Assembly: GCA_000183865.1 (NCBI GenBank)
Contig: CM001047.1
Coordinates: 2,055,285 to 2,063,755, forward strand
Direction: 5' to 3'
DNA length: 8,471 nucleotides
Origin: Listeria marthii FSL S4-120
GTDB taxonomy: Bacteria > Bacillota > Bacilli > Lactobacillales > Listeriaceae
Every line of letters begins with the position of its first letter. Positions within the stretch are counted from its first letter, which is position 1. This document shows, piece after piece, positions 6,915-8,471 of the stretch. Under the pieces are notes generated by a model that saw only the letters and a program-made list of their open reading frames with translations, had not been told where the DNA came from and did no database searches. Both the position numbers and the translations under genes were made by a program.

Positions 6915-6935
6915 TAAAGAAAAGGAGGTTGTGCT

Positions 6936-7127
6936 ATGCTTCGTTACATCGCATTATTTTTTTTATTTGCATTTGTTATACTCATCACGATGCGGCTTCC
7001 AGCACTTCTGGCAAAATGGAAACCAACCATTCTTAGCTCTTTCTGGCTTCGAACGCTGACATTCATCATTATCGGCTACGTTTTAGTATTGCCCGCGCTT
7101 TACATAGGCCGTTTGTTACTAAAATAA
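6936..7127 (+). CDS. Small membrane protein of unknown function
   Basis: This 63-residue frame has a strong AAAAGGAGG seven bases before its ATG, so it is very likely translated. Two hydrophobic segments (about 3-22 and 40-58) are separated by a basic loop with R20, K28 and K30, and the C-terminus is R-L-L-L-K. The topology is therefore a two-helix hairpin in the membrane. I do not recognise the family; similar tiny proteins are seen in Listeria at this position from memory. It is divergent from the copper operon and 60 bases ahead of mscL, which has its own promoter candidate. There is no terminator between it and mscL, so read-through into mscL is possible. No function is proposed. Confidence 0.8.
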   Translation: MLRYIALFFLFAFVILITMRLPALLAKWKPTILSSFWLRTLTFIIIGYVLVLPALYIGRLLLK

Positions 7128-7138
7128 GTTCAGTTGCT

Positions 7139-7166
7139 TTCACATCGCAGTTAGATGTTTTATACT
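7139..7166 (+). promoter_or_regulatory. Candidate mscL promoter with very short leader
   Basis: TTCACA (7139-7144), a 16-base spacer and TATACT (7161-7166) match sigma-A boxes at five of six positions each. Transcription would begin near 7173, directly at the GGGAGGTG ribosome binding site, giving a leader of only about 15 bases. Motif match only. Confidence 0.45.
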
Positions 7167-7187
7167 GAGTAGTGGGAGGTGAATTAT

Positions 7188-7574
7188 ATGAAAAAAATGT
7201 TAGTAGAATTTAGAGATTTCGCGTTAAAAGGGAACGTACTTGACCTCGCAGTTGCGGTAGTTATCGGGGCTGCATTCGGGAAAATTGTTTCATCTTTAGT
7301 AGATAATATTATTATGCCACTTGTTGGCGTGCTTCTAGGTGGGCTTGATTTTACAGATTTAAGTTTCAAAGTCGGTAAATCAGTTATCCAGTACGGTGCT
7401 TTCATTCAATCCATCGTTGACTTTGTCATCATCGCTTTTGCCATTTTTATTTTCGTCAAAATACTTACTAGCTTTATTAAGAAAAAAGAGCAACCGGTGG
7501 AAGAAACGCCAGTGCCTCCTACTGAGGAATACTTAAAAGAAATTCGCGATTTATTGAAAGAACAACAGAAATAA
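7188..7574 (+). CDS. mscL: Large-conductance mechanosensitive channel MscL
   Basis: MscL is a homopentameric membrane channel that opens under membrane tension to release solutes after hypo-osmotic shock. The ATG at 7188 (128 residues) follows GGGAGGTG by six bases; an in-frame GTG at 7179 is part of that ribosome binding site and was rejected. The amphipathic N-terminal helix and the hallmark F11-A-L-K-G-N-V segment lead into TM1 (about 16-45), with the gate-lining [13 protein letters not shown] stretch. The extracellular loop covers about 52-70, and TM2 about 71-95 is followed by the basic cluster K98-K99-K100. A proline-rich linker (about 104-111) joins the C-terminal amphipathic helix (113-128). 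Length and order are those of a complete MscL, and no residue appears to be missing. Confidence 0.97.
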   Translation: MKKMLVEFRDFALKGNVLDLAVAVVIGAAFGKIVSSLVDNIIMPLVGVLLGGLDFTDLSFKVGKSVIQYGAFIQSIVDFVIIAFAIFIFVKILTSFIKKKEQPVEETPVPPTEEYLKEIRDLLKEQQK

Positions 7575-7578
7575 CCGA

Positions 7579-7609
7579 AAAAAATCCTTCTTTTGTGGAA
7601 GGATTTTTT
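7579..7609. terminator. Bidirectional terminator between mscL and the 49-residue gene
   Basis: AAAAAATCCTTC (7579-7590) pairs over 12 bases with 7598-7609 around the loop TTTTGTG. T-runs are present on both strands, so it can stop mscL from the left and the minus-strand genes from the right. It begins five bases after the mscL stop and 40 bases beyond the stop of the 49-residue gene. Confidence 0.92.
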
Positions 7610-7648
7610 ATTTGTGTTAAACGACTAATTTGCCTATATGCACTTCCG

Positions 7649-7798
7649 TTAAACATTGATACTCCCTCGTTTAATTTGCTCCAATAAGCTTTTCATGTTG
7701 TTACTAGTTTGTACTGCTAACTTATCTAAAGCAGAAATTGCGGCTGATTTATTCAGCAACATGACATCTATATCTGATGTTTTTAACTTTGTTGTCAT
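7649..7798 (-). CDS. Hypothetical small protein, 49 residues
   Basis: An ATG at 7798 opens a 49-residue frame to a TAA at 7651-7649. AGGAG sits about nine bases before the ATG, slightly far but acceptable, and the gene begins 16 bases after the stop of the upstream minus-strand frame. The product is a soluble, slightly basic, probably helical peptide with no cysteine, tryptophan or membrane segment. I do not recognise a family. Its place directly after the broken hypothetical gene, with a shared terminator, suggests the two form one transcription unit. Small size and lack of homology knowledge keep confidence moderate. Confidence 0.55.
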   Translation of the reverse strand: MTTKLKTSDIDVMLLNKSAAISALDKLAVQTSNNMKSLLEQIKRGSINV

Positions 7799-7814
7799 TT
7801 AATTACGCTCCTAT

Positions 7815-8471
7815 TTATTTAATAATGTCTTTGGCATCTATACTTTCTCCATCAGGCAAACCAGCTCGATTTACAATAAGATTTTTATACACTGTTGTTT
7901 CATAGTTTCCTTTAGGTAATCCCGATTCATTTTGTATCTCCGTTGCTAAATTGTTAGCTATCTCTTCTTTAGGCAAACTATCTTTTTTAGAAAAGAAATT
8001 CATTGCAATTGCCATTTTCTTATTTTGAGGATCATCTTTTAAGAATAAAACTTTCAAATCGTCTACTGAAATTTCTTGGTTTTCTAAATATGCACTATAG
8101 ACACTAGGAAAATACAAAGCAGCTGTGGCAATAAAATAGTATTCTTTTTCATAACCTACTGATGCAGTTTTATTAATCGCTTCATTTCTTCTCCCTAACA
8201 AATTATATTTTTTTGCTATTCTTTCGGCAAATATATCTAAGTGCTCAAATTCTGTTTGATAAGCCTTTGCATATAAACCACCTACAATCGCTTTCTCTAC
8301 TTCCCCCGCCTCACTTCGGGCATTCCCAACCTCATCTTTATTTAAAATTAAACCTACAATTACAGATGTATGAAACTAAATAGACTCCTCACTCTCTACC
8401 ATGACAACAGCAGCATTCCGAGCAGGTACCACATTATTTACTTTCACATTTGTTTTATATTTTGTTTTCAT
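7815..8471 (-). pseudogene. Hypothetical gene interrupted by an in-frame TAG
   Basis: From an ATG at the very last base of the window (8471) the minus strand reads 31 codons, then TAG at 8378-8376, then a further 186 codons in the same frame to TAA at 7817-7815. The residues on both sides of the stop look like normal coding sequence in composition, so a single base change from a sense codon is the simplest explanation. After the TAG the first usable start is a TTG at 8201, with no ribosome binding site before it. The downstream 128 residues are hydrophilic with one moderately hydrophobic stretch (Y-Y-F-I-A-T-A-A-L-Y), rich in Lys, Glu and Asn, with no motif I recognise. The true start may lie beyond the window, since the ATG is at the edge. 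It precedes the 49-residue gene. Read as a decayed gene of unknown function; a sequencing error or a strain-specific nonsense mutation is also possible. Confidence 0.65.

Noticed and set aside
7184..7405. Open frame antisense to mscL
   Set aside because: It is a shadow of the conserved mscL coding sequence.

Overview
The window looks like the chromosome of a low-GC Firmicute, most likely Listeria (L. monocytogenes or a close relative). The reasons are AT-rich DNA, strong AGGAGG-type ribosome binding sites, Bacillus-like protein families, and a gene order I recognise from Listeria: ctaB/ctaA, K+ channel, MOSC protein, YcnI-like, CopC-CopD, small membrane protein, mscL. The genus is inferred from gene content and memory of gene order, not from a database search.

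Layout from left to right. (1) Positions 1-818, minus strand: the 5' part of a membrane-anchored CAP-domain protein (YlbC-like), cut by the window edge. (2) 908-3062: the divergent heme A pair, ctaB (heme O synthase, minus) and ctaA (heme A synthase, plus), each followed by a terminator. (3) 3134-3877, plus: a six-helix K+ channel whose gene ends inside a perfect hairpin shared with the convergent gene. (4) 3883-6798, minus: a compact three-gene run read as CopC-CopD fusion, YcnI-like copper-binding lipid-face protein, then a MOSC-domain protein. (5) 6936-7127, plus: a 63-residue membrane protein of unknown role. (6) 7188-7574, plus: mscL, followed by a bidirectional terminator. (7) 7649-8471, minus: a hypothetical reading frame broken by an in-frame TAG, followed by a 49-residue small gene.

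How they work together: CtaB converts protoheme to heme O and CtaA converts heme O to heme A. The cytochrome caa3 genes that follow ctaB in Bacillus are absent, so the heme A presumably serves an aa3 quinol oxidase encoded elsewhere. The 6798-3883 run is a copper uptake/handling operon with an unexpected molybdenum-cofactor-type protein at its end. The K+ channel and MscL are independent ion/osmotic membrane functions. No RNA genes, insertion sequences, CRISPR arrays or long repeats were seen, and no gene-free stretch exceeds 300 bases (the longest is the 235-base ctaB-ctaA intergenic region).

This is mainly a conserved housekeeping region. I found no convincing new biological system; the most unusual parts are the MOSC gene in the copper run, the one-cysteine-pair CtaA, the stop codons embedded in a shared terminator, and the decayed locus at the right edge.
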